Below are positions 43,524 through 51,995 of a DNA stretch of 64,000 bases, piece by piece. The number at the start of each line of letters is the position of its first letter. Positions within the stretch are counted from its first letter, which is position 1. Position numbers and translations under genes: made by a program. Origin of the DNA: Gandjariella thermophila (GTDB lineage: Bacteria > Actinomycetota > Actinomycetes > Mycobacteriales > Pseudonocardiaceae); NCBI RefSeq assembly GCF_005405885.1, contig NZ_BJFL01000028.1, positions 1 through 64,000 on the forward strand, in the 5' to 3' direction. The notes below the pieces were generated by a model that was not told where the DNA came from, did no database searches, and worked only from the letters and a program-made list of their open reading frames with translations.

Positions 43524-43679
43524 CCGATTGGTGGTCCCGCGTGCCGGAGCCGGCAGTAGTGTGCCGGCCCGCGAGGGTTGCGTGGCGCGGGGACTCGTGC
43601 CGTCGCGTGTCTCCGGCGTGGTAACCGGCCGGGGACGGAGTCGGTCCGAGCGTGGTGGGTGCGATCGAGGGGGGCGCGC

Positions 43680-46496
43680 GTGCCGGTGACCACTGGCCCG
43701 CTGGTCGGGCGGGACCGGGTGCTGGCCAGGGTGCGGCACGCGGTCTCCGCGCTCGGCGAGGGCACCGGCGGCTGCGTGGTCGTCGAGGGACCGGCGGGCA
43801 TCGGCAAGAGCAGGCTGCTCACCGCCGGCACCGATGCGGCGCACGCCGCCGGCATCGCCGTCGCCACGGCTCGGCCCACCGAACTGGACCGGATCATCCC
43901 GGCGGGCGCGTTGCTGTCCGCGCTGCGCTCCGCGGAACCGCCGGTGGTGGACGAGGCGACCACCGCCGCGCTGACCGAGCGGGGCAGTAACCGGTTCTGG
44001 TTGCTGAACTGGCTCGGTGAGCGGATCGAGGAGTTCGCCATGCGGCGGCCGCTGCTGGTCGCGCTGGACGACGCGCACTGGTCCGACGAGCTGACCGCGC
44101 TGGCCCTGCGGACCCTGGTGCCCGAGCTGGCCAGCGCACCGGTGCTGTGGCTGGTCGCCCGCCGGACGCCGCAGCCGAGGTCGCCCTCGCGGGAGGCGAT
44201 CGACTGGCTGCTCGCCGAGGACACGGTGGGCGCGGTCCGGCTGCGCCTCGGCGAGCTGTCCGCGGACGAGGTGGCCAAGTTCTGCGCGCTGGTGCTCGGC
44301 GCGGTCCCCGACGACACGGTGCTCGACCTGGCGCAGCGCAGCGGCGGCAACCCGTTCCTGCTCGAGCAGTTGCTCACCACCCTGCTCGGGGAGGGCCGGG
44401 TGCTGGTCGAGGACTACACCGCGACCATCGTGGAGAGCGGCCTGCCGGTCAGCTTCCTGGGCGCGGTGGAGCACCGGTTGCGGGACCTCACCCCCACCGG
44501 CCGGCGACTGCTCGACGTGGCCTCGGTGATCGGCCGGAAGTTCACCCTGCACGAGGCCGCCGGGCTGGCCGGGGTGCCCGCGGTGCAGATGCTTTCGGCG
44601 GTCGACGAGGCCGTCCGGTTAGGACTGCTCGTCGACTCCGGCTCCGAGTTCTCCTTCGGGCACGACCTGATCCGCGAGGCGGTGTACCAGTCGCTGTCCG
44701 GGCCGGTGCGCTACGCGCTGCACCGGGAGGCGGCCACCGTGCTCCGGCAGGAGGGCCGCGGCGCCGCAGAGGTCGCCGAGCACGTGGTCCGCAGCGCGCG
44801 CCGGGGTGACCAGCGCGCCGTCGCGGTGTTACGCGAGGCGGCCGAGGAGATCGCGCCGAAGGCCCCGGGCACCGCGGCCGACCTGCTGCTGCGCGCGCTG
44901 GAACTGCTGGCCGACGACGACCCCGGCCGCGAGCGGGTGCTCGCCGACGTGGTCCGGCTGCTGGTGTCGGTGGGCCGGCTGGTCCAGGCGCGGGAACTGG
45001 CCGGCGACGCGCTGCGCCGCGGGCTCGCCCCGGAGAACGAGGCCGCGATCCTGCTGGGCCTGGCCGAGGCGCTGAAGCACTCCGGCAAGGACTCCGAGGC
45101 CGTCCGGGTCACCACCCGCGCCTTGGACCGGCCGGACGTGCCGCAGGCGGCGCGCGCCCACCTGCTGGCCATCCGCGCGCACGCGCTGCTCTACGTCAAC
45201 GACGTGGCCGCCGCGGACGAGGCCGGCACGGTGGCCGCCCAGGTCGGCGCCGCCACCGGGGAGGACGCCGCGGTGGTGTTCGGCACGGTGGCCCGGACCG
45301 TGGTGGCGATGTACCGGGGCCGGCTGGAGGAGGCGATCCGCCTCGGCCGCGACGCCGTGCAGATCGCGGACCGGACCGGCGGCGCCGCCAAGCAGCGTTA
45401 CCCCTCGCTGTGGCTGGGCCGGGCACTGGTCACCGCCGACCGGTTCACGGAGGCGGACGCGATGTTCGAGATCGGCCAGCGGGAGGCCGAGCGGACCGGC
45501 ACCGCGTGGTCCCAGCCGCTGTGGCACTTCTACCGGGCGGAGCTGCGGCTGGCCGCCGGCCGGCTGGACGACGCCCAGGCCGAGGCCGAGGCGGGACTGG
45601 CGGTCACCGAGCGGCTGTCCGCGGAGGCGTTGAGCGTGCCGCTGCTCGGCATGCTCGCCGAACTGGCTCGCCGCCGGGACCAGTTGCCCACCGCCACCGC
45701 GCTGCTCGAGCGCGCCCGTGGGCGGCTGGCCGCCGGGATCGGCGCGATGCCCGAGGACATCGACTGGACCAGCGCGCTGGTCCGCGAGGCATGCGGGGAC
45801 CCCGCCGCCGCCCTGGACGTGCTGGCCGGCACGTACGAGTCCTTTCCGGACCGGTTGCTGCTGCTGGCCAGAGACCCCTGGGCCGGGCCGGAACTGGTGC
45901 GGATCGCGCTGGCCGGCGACGCCAGGGACTGGGCCAGGGCCACCGCCGAGGCGCTGGCCAGGCTGGCCGACATGAACCCGGGGGTGTCCTCGATCGCCGG
46001 TGCCGCCGCGCACGCCGAGGGCCTGCTCAACCGGGACCCGAACACGCTGCGCCGCGCGGTGCGGATCTACCGGGACAGTCCCCGGCCACTCGCCCGCGCC
46101 TCGGCGATGGAGGACGCCGGGCGGCTGGCGCGGGCGGTGGGCCGGCGCAGCGACGCGGTGGACCTGCTCAACGAGGCGCTGGAGACCTACGCCCGGTGCG
46201 GCGCGCTGCGGGACCAGGCCAGGGCGCTGCGGGAACTCCGGTCGCTGGGCGTCCGCCGGCGTGCCCTCGCGCCGTCGCGGGCCGCCAAGGTCGGCTGGGA
46301 GAGCCTCACCGAGGCGGAGCTGAAGGTGGTCCGACTGGTGTCCCAGGGCCTGACCAACCGGGCCACGGCGAACCGGCTGTTCCTGTCCCCGCACACGGTG
46401 GACACGCACCTGCGGCACGCGTTCGCCAAACTCGGCGTGTCCAGCCGGGTGGAACTCGCCCGCCGGGTCTTGGAGCGGGAGGGCGCGGCCGGCTGA
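43680..46496 (+). CDS. LAL-type LuxR-family transcriptional activator (ATPase-LuxR)
   Basis: 938 residues from a GTG behind GAGGGGGG. The N-terminal AAA module shows Walker A GPAGIGKSRLL near residue 40 and Walker B LLVALDDAHWSDE. A long TPR-like helical middle (about 380-850) follows, then a C-terminal LuxR helix-turn-helix (LTEAELKVVRLVSQGLTNRA, then LFLSPHTVDTHLRHAFAKLG). Large ATP-binding LuxR regulators are typical pathway-specific activators of actinomycete clusters. It is a candidate to bind the 18-bp boxes found before three cluster transcripts; this link is inferred. Confidence 0.92.
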   Translation: MPVTTGPLVGRDRVLARVRHAVSALGEGTGGCVVVEGPAGIGKSRLLTAGTDAAHAAGIAVATARPTELDRIIPAGALLSALRSAEPPVVDEATTAALTERGSNRFWLLNWLGERIEEFAMRRPLLVALDDAHWSDELTALALRTLVPELASAPVLWLVARRTPQPRSPSREAIDWLLAEDTVGAVRLRLGELSADEVAKFCALVLGAVPDDTVLDLAQRSGGNPFLLEQLLTTLLGEGRVLVEDYTATIVESGLPVSFLGAVEHRLRDLTPTGRRLLDVASVIGRKFTLHEAAGLAGVPAVQMLSAVDEAVRLGLLVDSGSEFSFGHDLIREAVYQSLSGPVRYALHREAATVLRQEGRGAAEVAEHVVRSARRGDQRAVAVLREAAEEIAPKAPGTAADLLLRALELLADDDPGRERVLADVVRLLVSVGRLVQARELAGDALRRGLAPENEAAILLGLAEALKHSGKDSEAVRVTTRALDRPDVPQAARAHLLAIRAHALLYVNDVAAADEAGTVAAQVGAATGEDAAVVFGTVARTVVAMYRGRLEEAIRLGRDAVQIADRTGGAAKQRYPSLWLGRALVTADRFTEADAMFEIGQREAERTGTAWSQPLWHFYRAELRLAAGRLDDAQAEAEAGLAVTERLSAEALSVPLLGMLAELARRRDQLPTATALLERARGRLAAGIGAMPEDIDWTSALVREACGDPAAALDVLAGTYESFPDRLLLLARDPWAGPELVRIALAGDARDWARATAEALARLADMNPGVSSIAGAAAHAEGLLNRDPNTLRRAVRIYRDSPRPLARASAMEDAGRLARAVGRRSDAVDLLNEALETYARCGALRDQARALRELRSLGVRRRALAPSRAAKVGWESLTEAELKVVRLVSQGLTNRATANRLFLSPHTVDTHLRHAFAKLGVSSRVELARRVLEREGAAG

Positions 46497-46508
46497 CCGG
46501 CGCTGGGA

Positions 46509-46524
46509 TCACGAGACCACGTGA
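46509..46524. promoter_or_regulatory. TCACG-N6-CGTGA palindrome upstream of the monooxygenase (copy 2)
   Basis: TCACG-AGACCA-CGTGA, followed by TGT, lies between the LuxR stop and the monooxygenase start and 36 bases upstream of the latter. It matches the copy at 40194. Because it overlaps the earlier in-frame GTG/ATG at 46521-46526, it supports the ATG at 46560 as the true start. Confidence 0.55.
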
Positions 46525-46559
46525 TGTCCCGGTCCCCTGCCGCCGGGCAGGCTCGACGC

Positions 46560-48191
46560 ATGACCGAGCGGGAAGTGTCGCCGGCCGACGCGGCGCCGGT
46601 GCTGGTGGTCGGCGCCGGCCCGGTGGGTGCGACGGTCGCGCTGGAGTTGGCCCACCACGGCGTGCGCAGCATCGTCGTGGACCGGGCGCGCGGCGCCTCG
46701 CGCCATCCCAAGATGGACTTCGTCAACGCGCGCAGCATGGAACTGCTGCGCCGGCTCGGGTTGACCGACGACATCCGGGCCCGCGGGGTGCCCGGCGACC
46801 AGGCGTTCAACTTCTTCTGGATGCGCAGCTTCGCGGAGCCACCGGTGGCCGAGTGGCGCTACCTGTCAGTGGACACGCTGCGCGAGGAGATGGCGCGGAC
46901 CAACGACGGCAGCCTGCCGCGCGAGCCGTACCAGCGGATCGTCGGCTCGATGCTGGAGCAACTCGGCCGGGACCGGTGCGCGGCCGCCGAACTGGTGGAC
47001 CTGCGCGAGGGGTGGACGTTCCAGGGCCTGCGCCAGGACGCCGAAGGCGTGACCGCGGACGTGCTGGTGGACGGGCGTACCCGAACCATCCGGGCGCGGT
47101 ACCTGGTCGGCTGCGACGGCGCGAACAGCGCGGTGCGCTCGGCGGTGGGGATCGGGGTCGACGAGTACGGTCCGCAGCGCCACCACGTGATCAGCTACTT
47201 CCGCAGCGCGGACCCGGCGCTGACCCGGTACGGCCGGTTCTTCCTGGCCAACACGACGCTCGGGCTCACCCTGGTGTCCCGGGACGGCGACGCCACCTGG
47301 ACCGCGACCTTCCCGCTGGCCGACGGCGAGCAGTCCACCGGTGACCCGCTGCCGGTGATCCGGCAGCGGCTGGGCGTCGACATCGCGGTCGACGAACTGA
47401 TCAACGTGGCGCAGTGGCGCGGCCGGTTCGGCGTCGCCCGCCGCTACCGGGCCGGCCGGGTGTTCCTCGCCGGCGACTCCGCGCACCAGTTCTTCCCCAC
47501 CGGCGGGCACGGCGCCAACACCGGCATCGCCGACGCGGTCGACATCGGCTGGAAGCTCGCGGCGGTGCTGGACGGCTGGGGCGGACCCGGGCTGCTGGAC
47601 AGTTACGAGGCGGAACGCCGGCCGGTGGCGCTGTTCAACCGGGAGATGTCGTTCAACCTGCTCGAGGTGTGGCGCCGGTTCCCGCAACTGGCCGCGGAGG
47701 GCGCCGGCCGGCCACAGCTCGCCGGGTTCCTGCGGCAGGACGGCTACCAGATCAACAACATCGGCATCCACTGCGGCTACCGGTACCGGGACTCCCCCGT
47801 CATCTGCCACGAGGACGGCGAGGAACCCGCGTGGGAGTGGGGCCGCATCGTGCCGACGACCTGGCCCGGCGGGCGGGCGCCGAGTGTGCGGCTGGCCGAC
47901 CGCACCGAACTGTACGACCTGCTCGGGCCGGGGCTCACCCTGCTGGACTTCTCCGGCTCCCAGGCCGGGAAGCCGATCGCGCAGGAGGCGCAGCGGCTCG
48001 GCGTGCCGCTCGCCCACCTGGCGGTCGACGACGAGGGCAGCCGCACCGTGTGGGAGCGCGACCTGGTGCTGGTGCGACCGGACCAGCACGTGGCCTGGCG
48101 CGGAAACGAGCCGCCCGACGACTGCGCGGGGGTCCTCGACCGCGTGTGCGGCCGGCACCCGGACCGTTCCGTGTCACCACGTCCTCGCTGA
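46560..48191 (+). CDS. FAD-dependent aromatic monooxygenase (PheA/TfdB family)
   Basis: 543 residues from the ATG at 46560. FAD motifs are VLVVGAGPVGATVALELAHH (from residue 14), the DG motif VGCDGANSAVRSAVG and the GD motif VFLAGDSAHQFFPTGGHGAN. The C-terminal 150 residues form the thioredoxin-like domain of the phenol hydroxylase/TfdB branch. It inserts oxygen into an aromatic ring using NAD(P)H. In the cluster it may hydroxylate an aminophenol intermediate. It is 26 bases upstream of the nitroreductase gene and likely cotranscribed. The substrate is unproved. Confidence 0.87.
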   Translation: MTEREVSPADAAPVLVVGAGPVGATVALELAHHGVRSIVVDRARGASRHPKMDFVNARSMELLRRLGLTDDIRARGVPGDQAFNFFWMRSFAEPPVAEWRYLSVDTLREEMARTNDGSLPREPYQRIVGSMLEQLGRDRCAAAELVDLREGWTFQGLRQDAEGVTADVLVDGRTRTIRARYLVGCDGANSAVRSAVGIGVDEYGPQRHHVISYFRSADPALTRYGRFFLANTTLGLTLVSRDGDATWTATFPLADGEQSTGDPLPVIRQRLGVDIAVDELINVAQWRGRFGVARRYRAGRVFLAGDSAHQFFPTGGHGANTGIADAVDIGWKLAAVLDGWGGPGLLDSYEAERRPVALFNREMSFNLLEVWRRFPQLAAEGAGRPQLAGFLRQDGYQINNIGIHCGYRYRDSPVICHEDGEEPAWEWGRIVPTTWPGGRAPSVRLADRTELYDLLGPGLTLLDFSGSQAGKPIAQEAQRLGVPLAHLAVDDEGSRTVWERDLVLVRPDQHVAWRGNEPPDDCAGVLDRVCGRHPDRSVSPRPR

Positions 48192-48217
48192 AGAAAAGAA
48201 ACAGGGAGAAAAGGGTA

Positions 48218-48820
48218 ATGACGACCGAACACGTCGTACTGGACAAGCACGCGCAGGACCTGCTGTTCCGGGAGGCGCGCACGGCCAACACGTTCACCGA
48301 CGAGCCGGTGAGCGACGAGCAGATCGAGGCCATCTACGACCTGGTGAAGTGGGCCCCGACCTCGTTCAACCAGCAGCCGCTGCGCGTTGTGCTGGTGCGC
48401 TCGCCCGAGGCCAGGGCCCGGCTGGTGCCGCTGATGTGGGACAACAACCAGGAGAAGACGAAGAACGCCCCGCTGGTGGCGATCCTCGCCGCCGACACCG
48501 AGTTCCACCAGCACCTGCCCACCCAGTTCCCGGTGTTCCCGCAGGCCAAGGACGTGTTCTTCAGCGATGACGCGGTGCGGGAGGAGTCAGCCAGGTTCAA
48601 CGCCGCGCTCCAGGTCGGGTACTTCATCCTCGGCATCCGCGCGATCGGCCTGGCCGCCGGTCCGATGACCGGCTTCGACTTCGACGGGGTGAACAAGGAG
48701 TTCTTCGCGGAGGGCACGCACCGCGCGCTCGCCGTGGTCAACATCGGTAAGCCGGGCCCCGGGGCCTGGTACGACCGGCTGCCCCGGCTGGCCTACGACC
48801 AGGTTTTCCGCACCGTCTGA
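48218..48820 (+). CDS. Nitroreductase family protein (RutE/malonic semialdehyde reductase-like)
   Basis: 200 residues. FMN-binding blocks include REARTANTFTDEPVSDEQI, LVKWAPTSFNQQPLRVVLV and QVGYFILGIRAIGLAAGPMT followed by GFDFDGVNKEFF, the signature of the RutE/HadB-type subgroup. It reduces quinones, nitro compounds or aldehydes with NAD(P)H. AGGGAGAAAAGGG precedes the ATG. Paired with the upstream monooxygenase, it might reduce a quinone or act on an aminoquinone intermediate; this is inferred. A 42-bp repeat and a hairpin follow. Confidence 0.88.
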   Translation: MTTEHVVLDKHAQDLLFREARTANTFTDEPVSDEQIEAIYDLVKWAPTSFNQQPLRVVLVRSPEARARLVPLMWDNNQEKTKNAPLVAILAADTEFHQHLPTQFPVFPQAKDVFFSDDAVREESARFNAALQVGYFILGIRAIGLAAGPMTGFDFDGVNKEFFAEGTHRALAVVNIGKPGPGAWYDRLPRLAYDQVFRTV

Positions 48821-48838
48821 CGGCCGGTTCTCCGAAAC

Positions 48839-48880
48839 GTGACCGGCCTGCGATGACCCGCGGCGGAACGCGCCGGGGCG
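48839..48880. repeat. 42-bp dispersed repeat, copy 2
   Basis: Second copy of the element at 41794-41835 (36 of 42 identical). It begins 18 bases after the nitroreductase stop. As with copy 1, a GTTCCGGA stretch, a long hairpin and then an 18-bp regulatory box follow within about 200 bases, so the whole intergenic arrangement appears duplicated. Confidence 0.7.
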
Positions 48881-48949
48881 TGTTCCGGACAGCCGCTGAT
48901 TCGGCCGGTTCCGACCGGGGGCGAATCACGCCGGGTGAAGCGGCGCCTC

Positions 48950-48986
48950 CATGGGCGCCCCGACCGCTTCGGTCGGGGCGCCCATG
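48950..48986 (+). terminator. Perfect 17-bp hairpin terminator
   Basis: CATGGGCGCCCCGACCG (48950-48966) pairs without mismatch with 48970-48986 around a CTT loop. It lies 130 bases beyond the nitroreductase stop and before the phzE-like promoter box, so it closes the monooxygenase-nitroreductase transcript. Confidence 0.75.
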
Positions 48987-49052
48987 CCGCATTTCCCGGA
49001 AACATGCCCTTCCCGGAAGCTCCTTTTTTGAGAAACACCCGAGCGGCCGGCG

Positions 49053-49098
49053 ACCACTCAAGTAAGTAGTTGCCCGCCGATGCCGGCGATGTGAGGCT
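49053..49098 (+). promoter_or_regulatory. 18-bp inverted-repeat box before the phzE-like gene (site iii)
   Basis: ACCACT-CAAGTA-AGTAGT at 49053-49070 matches the boxes at 42051 and 51876. At the conserved distance of 22 bases lies GAGGCT (49093-49098), which keeps the A and final T of a -10 hexamer but is otherwise weak, as often seen at activator-dependent promoters. The box ends 104 bases before the start codon, against 103 at site iv. Confidence 0.5.
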
Positions 49099-49173
49099 TG
49101 AGCCGACGTCGGCCGGGTAAGGAACCGTGGTTCCGCTTTCCGTGAATCCGGTTCCCGGAGGGGGCGAGAAATC

Positions 49174-51099
49174 ATGACCCAGCACACCGGTGCCGCGCTC
49201 GAACAGATTCTCGGGGACGACCCGCCGCCGTTCGCGGTGCTGCACCGGCCCGAGTCGACCGGGGCCGGCACGCTCGAGTTACTCGTCGGCAGGGTCGCCA
49301 CCGTCGAGCGGGTCGCCGACCTGCCGGTCGCGGCCGGTCCGACGGGCGGGGGCGCGCGGCACGACCTGCTCGCCCTGCTGCCGTACCGGCAGATCCGGGA
49401 GCGCGGCTTCGCGTGCGTGGACGACGGCACGCCGCTGCTGGCGCTGGAGGTGACCGAGCAGGCTCGCATCTTGGTGCCCGAGTTCGCCGCCGCCGTGCCG
49501 GACGCGCCGGCGCGGCTGTCCGGGGAGCGGTTCGACATCACCGACGCCGAGTACGCGGACCTGGTCCGGCGGATCGTCGCGGACGAGATCGGGCAGGGCA
49601 CCGGCGCCAACTTCGTGATCAAACGGTCGTTCCTGGCCACCGTCGAGGACTTCTCGACCCAGGTGGCGCTGGCGGTGTTCCGCCGCCTGCTGCGCCACGA
49701 GTCCGGCGCCTACTGGACCTTCCTGGTGCACACCGGGTCCAGGACGCTGATCGGCGCCTCCCCGGAGCGGCACGTCAGCGTGGCCGGCGGCGTGGCCACC
49801 ATGAACCCGATCAGCGGCACGTTCCGGTACCCGCCGTCCGGTGCCTCGCCCGCTGGCCTGCTCGGCTTCCTCGGCGACCGCAAGGAGTCCGACGAGCTGT
49901 ACATGGTGCTCGATGAGGAACTGAAGATGATGGGCCGGGTCTGCGCGGGCGGCGGCCGGGTGGTGGGGCCGCGGCTGAAGCTGATGGCCGAACTCGCCCA
50001 CACCGAGTACTTCATCGAGGGCCGCGCGGCGCTGGGCGTGCGGGAAACCCTCGCCGAGACGATGTTCGCGCCGACCGTCACCGGCAGCCCGCTGGAGAGC
50101 GCCTGCCGGGTGATCGCCCGGCACGAGCGGGGCGGCCGCGGCTACTACAGCGGCGCGCTCGCGCTGATCGGCCGGGAACCGGACGGCACCCCGCTGCTCG
50201 ATTCGGCCATCGTGATCCGGACCGCGGACGTCGACGCCGGAGGCAACCTGCGGATCGACGTCGGGGCCACCCTGGTCCGCCACTCCGACCCGCACGCCGA
50301 GGCGGCGGAGACGCGCGTCAAGGCGGCCGCCATGCTCGCCGCGTTCCGCCGCACCCCCGGAGCCGAGGGCGGCACGCCGCGCCGGGCGCCCGGTGGCGAG
50401 TGTGCGGGCCACCCGGAGATCCGCGCCGCGCTCAGCCGGCGCAACCAGGGGCTCGGCACGTTCTGGCTGTCCGACCGCCGCGCCACGCCGGCCGCCGGAC
50501 CGCTCGCCGGCCGGCGTGTGCTGGTCGTGGACTGCGAGGACACCTTCACCGCGATGCTGCGTCACCAACTCGCCGCGCTCGGGCTTTCCGCCACGGTCAT
50601 CCGGTTCGACGGCGAGGTGAACCTGGCCGGACACGACCTGGTCGTGGTCGGTCCCGGCCCGGGCGACCCGCGCGACGCCGGCCATCCCAAGATCGCGGCG
50701 ATGCGCCGGATCACCGAGCAGGTGCTGCGCGCGGGCATCCCGCTGCTGTCCATCTGCCTCGGCCACCAGGTGCTGTGCTCGGTGCTCGGCCTGGACATCG
50801 TCCGCAGGCCGGTGCCGAACCAGGGCCTGCGGCGGGAGATCGACCTGTTCGGCCGGGTCCAGCCGTGCGGGTTCTACAACACGTTCGCGGCGCGCAGCGA
50901 GACCGACCGGTGGGACACCGGCACCGGTAGCGTGGCGGTGTGTCGGGACCCGGACAGCGGCGAGATCCACGCGATGCGCGGCCCGGGTTTCCACTCGATG
51001 CAGTTCCACCCGGAGTCCGTGCTCACCGAGAACGGCGTCGACATCCTCCGGGACGCGATCACCGCCCTACTACTCCCCGCGGAGGCCCTCACCGCATGA
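49174..51099 (+). CDS. phzE: PhzE-like ADIC/anthranilate synthase (fused TrpE-type and glutamine amidotransferase)
   Basis: 641 residues, the length and domain order of PhzE. The N-terminal chorismate-utilising domain (about 1-400) has IGASPERHVSV, NPISGTFRYPPSG, HTEYFIEGRAALG and GRGYYSGALALIG. The C-terminal class I amidotransferase (about 430-640) has LLSICLGHQVLCSVLG with nucleophile Cys528 and HSMQFHPESVL. PhzE converts chorismate and glutamine to 2-amino-2-deoxyisochorismate. An isochorismatase and a DhbA-like SDR in the same cluster favour ADIC over anthranilate as product. Its stop overlaps the next ATG. Confidence 0.9.
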   Translation: MTQHTGAALEQILGDDPPPFAVLHRPESTGAGTLELLVGRVATVERVADLPVAAGPTGGGARHDLLALLPYRQIRERGFACVDDGTPLLALEVTEQARILVPEFAAAVPDAPARLSGERFDITDAEYADLVRRIVADEIGQGTGANFVIKRSFLATVEDFSTQVALAVFRRLLRHESGAYWTFLVHTGSRTLIGASPERHVSVAGGVATMNPISGTFRYPPSGASPAGLLGFLGDRKESDELYMVLDEELKMMGRVCAGGGRVVGPRLKLMAELAHTEYFIEGRAALGVRETLAETMFAPTVTGSPLESACRVIARHERGGRGYYSGALALIGREPDGTPLLDSAIVIRTADVDAGGNLRIDVGATLVRHSDPHAEAAETRVKAAAMLAAFRRTPGAEGGTPRRAPGGECAGHPEIRAALSRRNQGLGTFWLSDRRATPAAGPLAGRRVLVVDCEDTFTAMLRHQLAALGLSATVIRFDGEVNLAGHDLVVVGPGPGDPRDAGHPKIAAMRRITEQVLRAGIPLLSICLGHQVLCSVLGLDIVRRPVPNQGLRREIDLFGRVQPCGFYNTFAARSETDRWDTGTGSVAVCRDPDSGEIHAMRGPGFHSMQFHPESVLTENGVDILRDAITALLLPAEALTA

Positions 51100-51788
51100 C
51101 CGAAGAACTGCGGAACCCGGCGTCGGACACGGTGACCGTGTGGTCGGACATCGGCTGCCCGTGGGCCACGCTCGCGCTGCACACGCTGCGGGCCAGGGCG
51201 GCGGAACGCGGCCGGCGGCTCCTGGTGGACCACCGTGCCTTCCCGCTGGAGCTGTTCAACAACGCGCCGACCCCGAAGCTCATCCTGGATGCCGAGATCG
51301 TGACGATCGCCGGGGCGCGCCCCGAGGTGGGCTGGCGGCTGTGGTCCGCGCCCGAGTCCACCTACCCGGTGACCACGCTGCCGGCGATGGAGGCCGTGCA
51401 GGCGGCCAAGGATCCGGATATCGGCGGCCTGCCGGGCAGCGACGAGCTGGACGCGGCGCTGCGCGCGGCGTTCTACGCGGAGGGGCGCTGCATCAGCATC
51501 CACCCGGTGATCCTGGAGATCGCCGAGGGCTGCGCGCACGTCGACCACGCGGCGCTCGCGCGGGCGCTCGCCGCCGGCCGTGGCCGGGCCGAGGTCTACC
51601 GGCAGTGGGAGACCGCGAAGGGGCCGGCGGTGCAGGGCAGCCCGCACCTGTTCACCGCGCACGGCTACGCCGCGCACAATCCGGGTGCCACCTATCACTG
51701 GACGGGCCGATTCCCGACCGGACTGCCGCGCCTCGACGAATACGATCCCGCCTGGGCGGACACCGTCCTCGACCAGTTAACGGAGTAG
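51096..51788 (+). CDS. DsbA-family thioredoxin-fold protein
   Basis: 230 residues. VTVWSDIGCPWATLALHTLR carries the active-site region as Cys-Pro-Trp-Ala, so the second catalytic cysteine of a dithiol oxidase is absent. The C-terminal AVQGSPHLFTAHG supplies the cis-Pro region of the DsbA/FrnE family. No signal peptide, so it is cytoplasmic. Its ATG overlaps the PhzE-like stop (ATGA). Single-cysteine members can act as isomerases or glutathione/mycothiol-dependent enzymes. Its role in the cluster is unknown. Confidence 0.82.
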   Translation: MTEELRNPASDTVTVWSDIGCPWATLALHTLRARAAERGRRLLVDHRAFPLELFNNAPTPKLILDAEIVTIAGARPEVGWRLWSAPESTYPVTTLPAMEAVQAAKDPDIGGLPGSDELDAALRAAFYAEGRCISIHPVILEIAEGCAHVDHAALARALAAGRGRAEVYRQWETAKGPAVQGSPHLFTAHGYAAHNPGATYHWTGRFPTGLPRLDEYDPAWADTVLDQLTE

Positions 51789-51875
51789 CCGAGAGAATTA
51801 TCCCCACCGGCCGGTCGGGCGCCGCGAATGTTTCCGCGGTGCCCGGCCGGCCGTTGTTTTTCGCGGATTCCGGCC

Positions 51876-51921
51876 ACTACTCGAGCAGGTAGTGGGCCGC
51901 GTACGGAATTCCGGTTAGTGT
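51876..51921 (+). promoter_or_regulatory. 18-bp inverted-repeat box plus -10 element before the aspartokinase operon (site iv)
   Basis: ACTACT-CGAGCA-GGTAGT (51876-51893), extended by CC and GG on the flanks, is the best copy of the cluster box. TAGTGT (51916-51921) follows after exactly 22 bases as the -10 element. No -35 hexamer is present, as expected if an activator takes its place. It would drive the long operon from aspartokinase to isochorismatase. Confidence 0.58.
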
Positions 51922-51995
51922 CCGTGGTGACCGGCACCGCAGGGATAGCGCCGCGGCGGCCGTGTCCGCGATTCACGCCGAAAGTGGGTTTCCCG

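Larger units (their letters stand above)
48821..49173. other. Intergenic region between nitroreductase and phzE-like genes
   Basis: 353 bases without a gene. From left to right it holds repeat copy 2 (48839-48880), the perfect hairpin at 48950-48986, a run of six T at 49024-49029, the regulatory box at 49053-49070, and GGAGGGGG as the ribosome binding site of the phzE-like gene. Confidence 0.6.

Noticed and set aside
43555-43560. AGTAGT upstream of the large LuxR gene as a fourth cluster box
   Set aside because: Only the right half-site is present; the left arm does not match and no TANNNT lies 22 bases downstream.
46521-46559. Earlier GTG/ATG starts of the flavin monooxygenase
   Set aside because: They lie within the shared TCACG-N6-CGTGA palindrome, and the extra 12-13 residues are not part of the FAD fold.
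49174-51099. Anthranilate synthase for tryptophan synthesis
   Set aside because: No trp genes are near; the fused TrpE-TrpG order also fits PhzE, and an isochorismatase and DhbA-like SDR in the same cluster point to ADIC.
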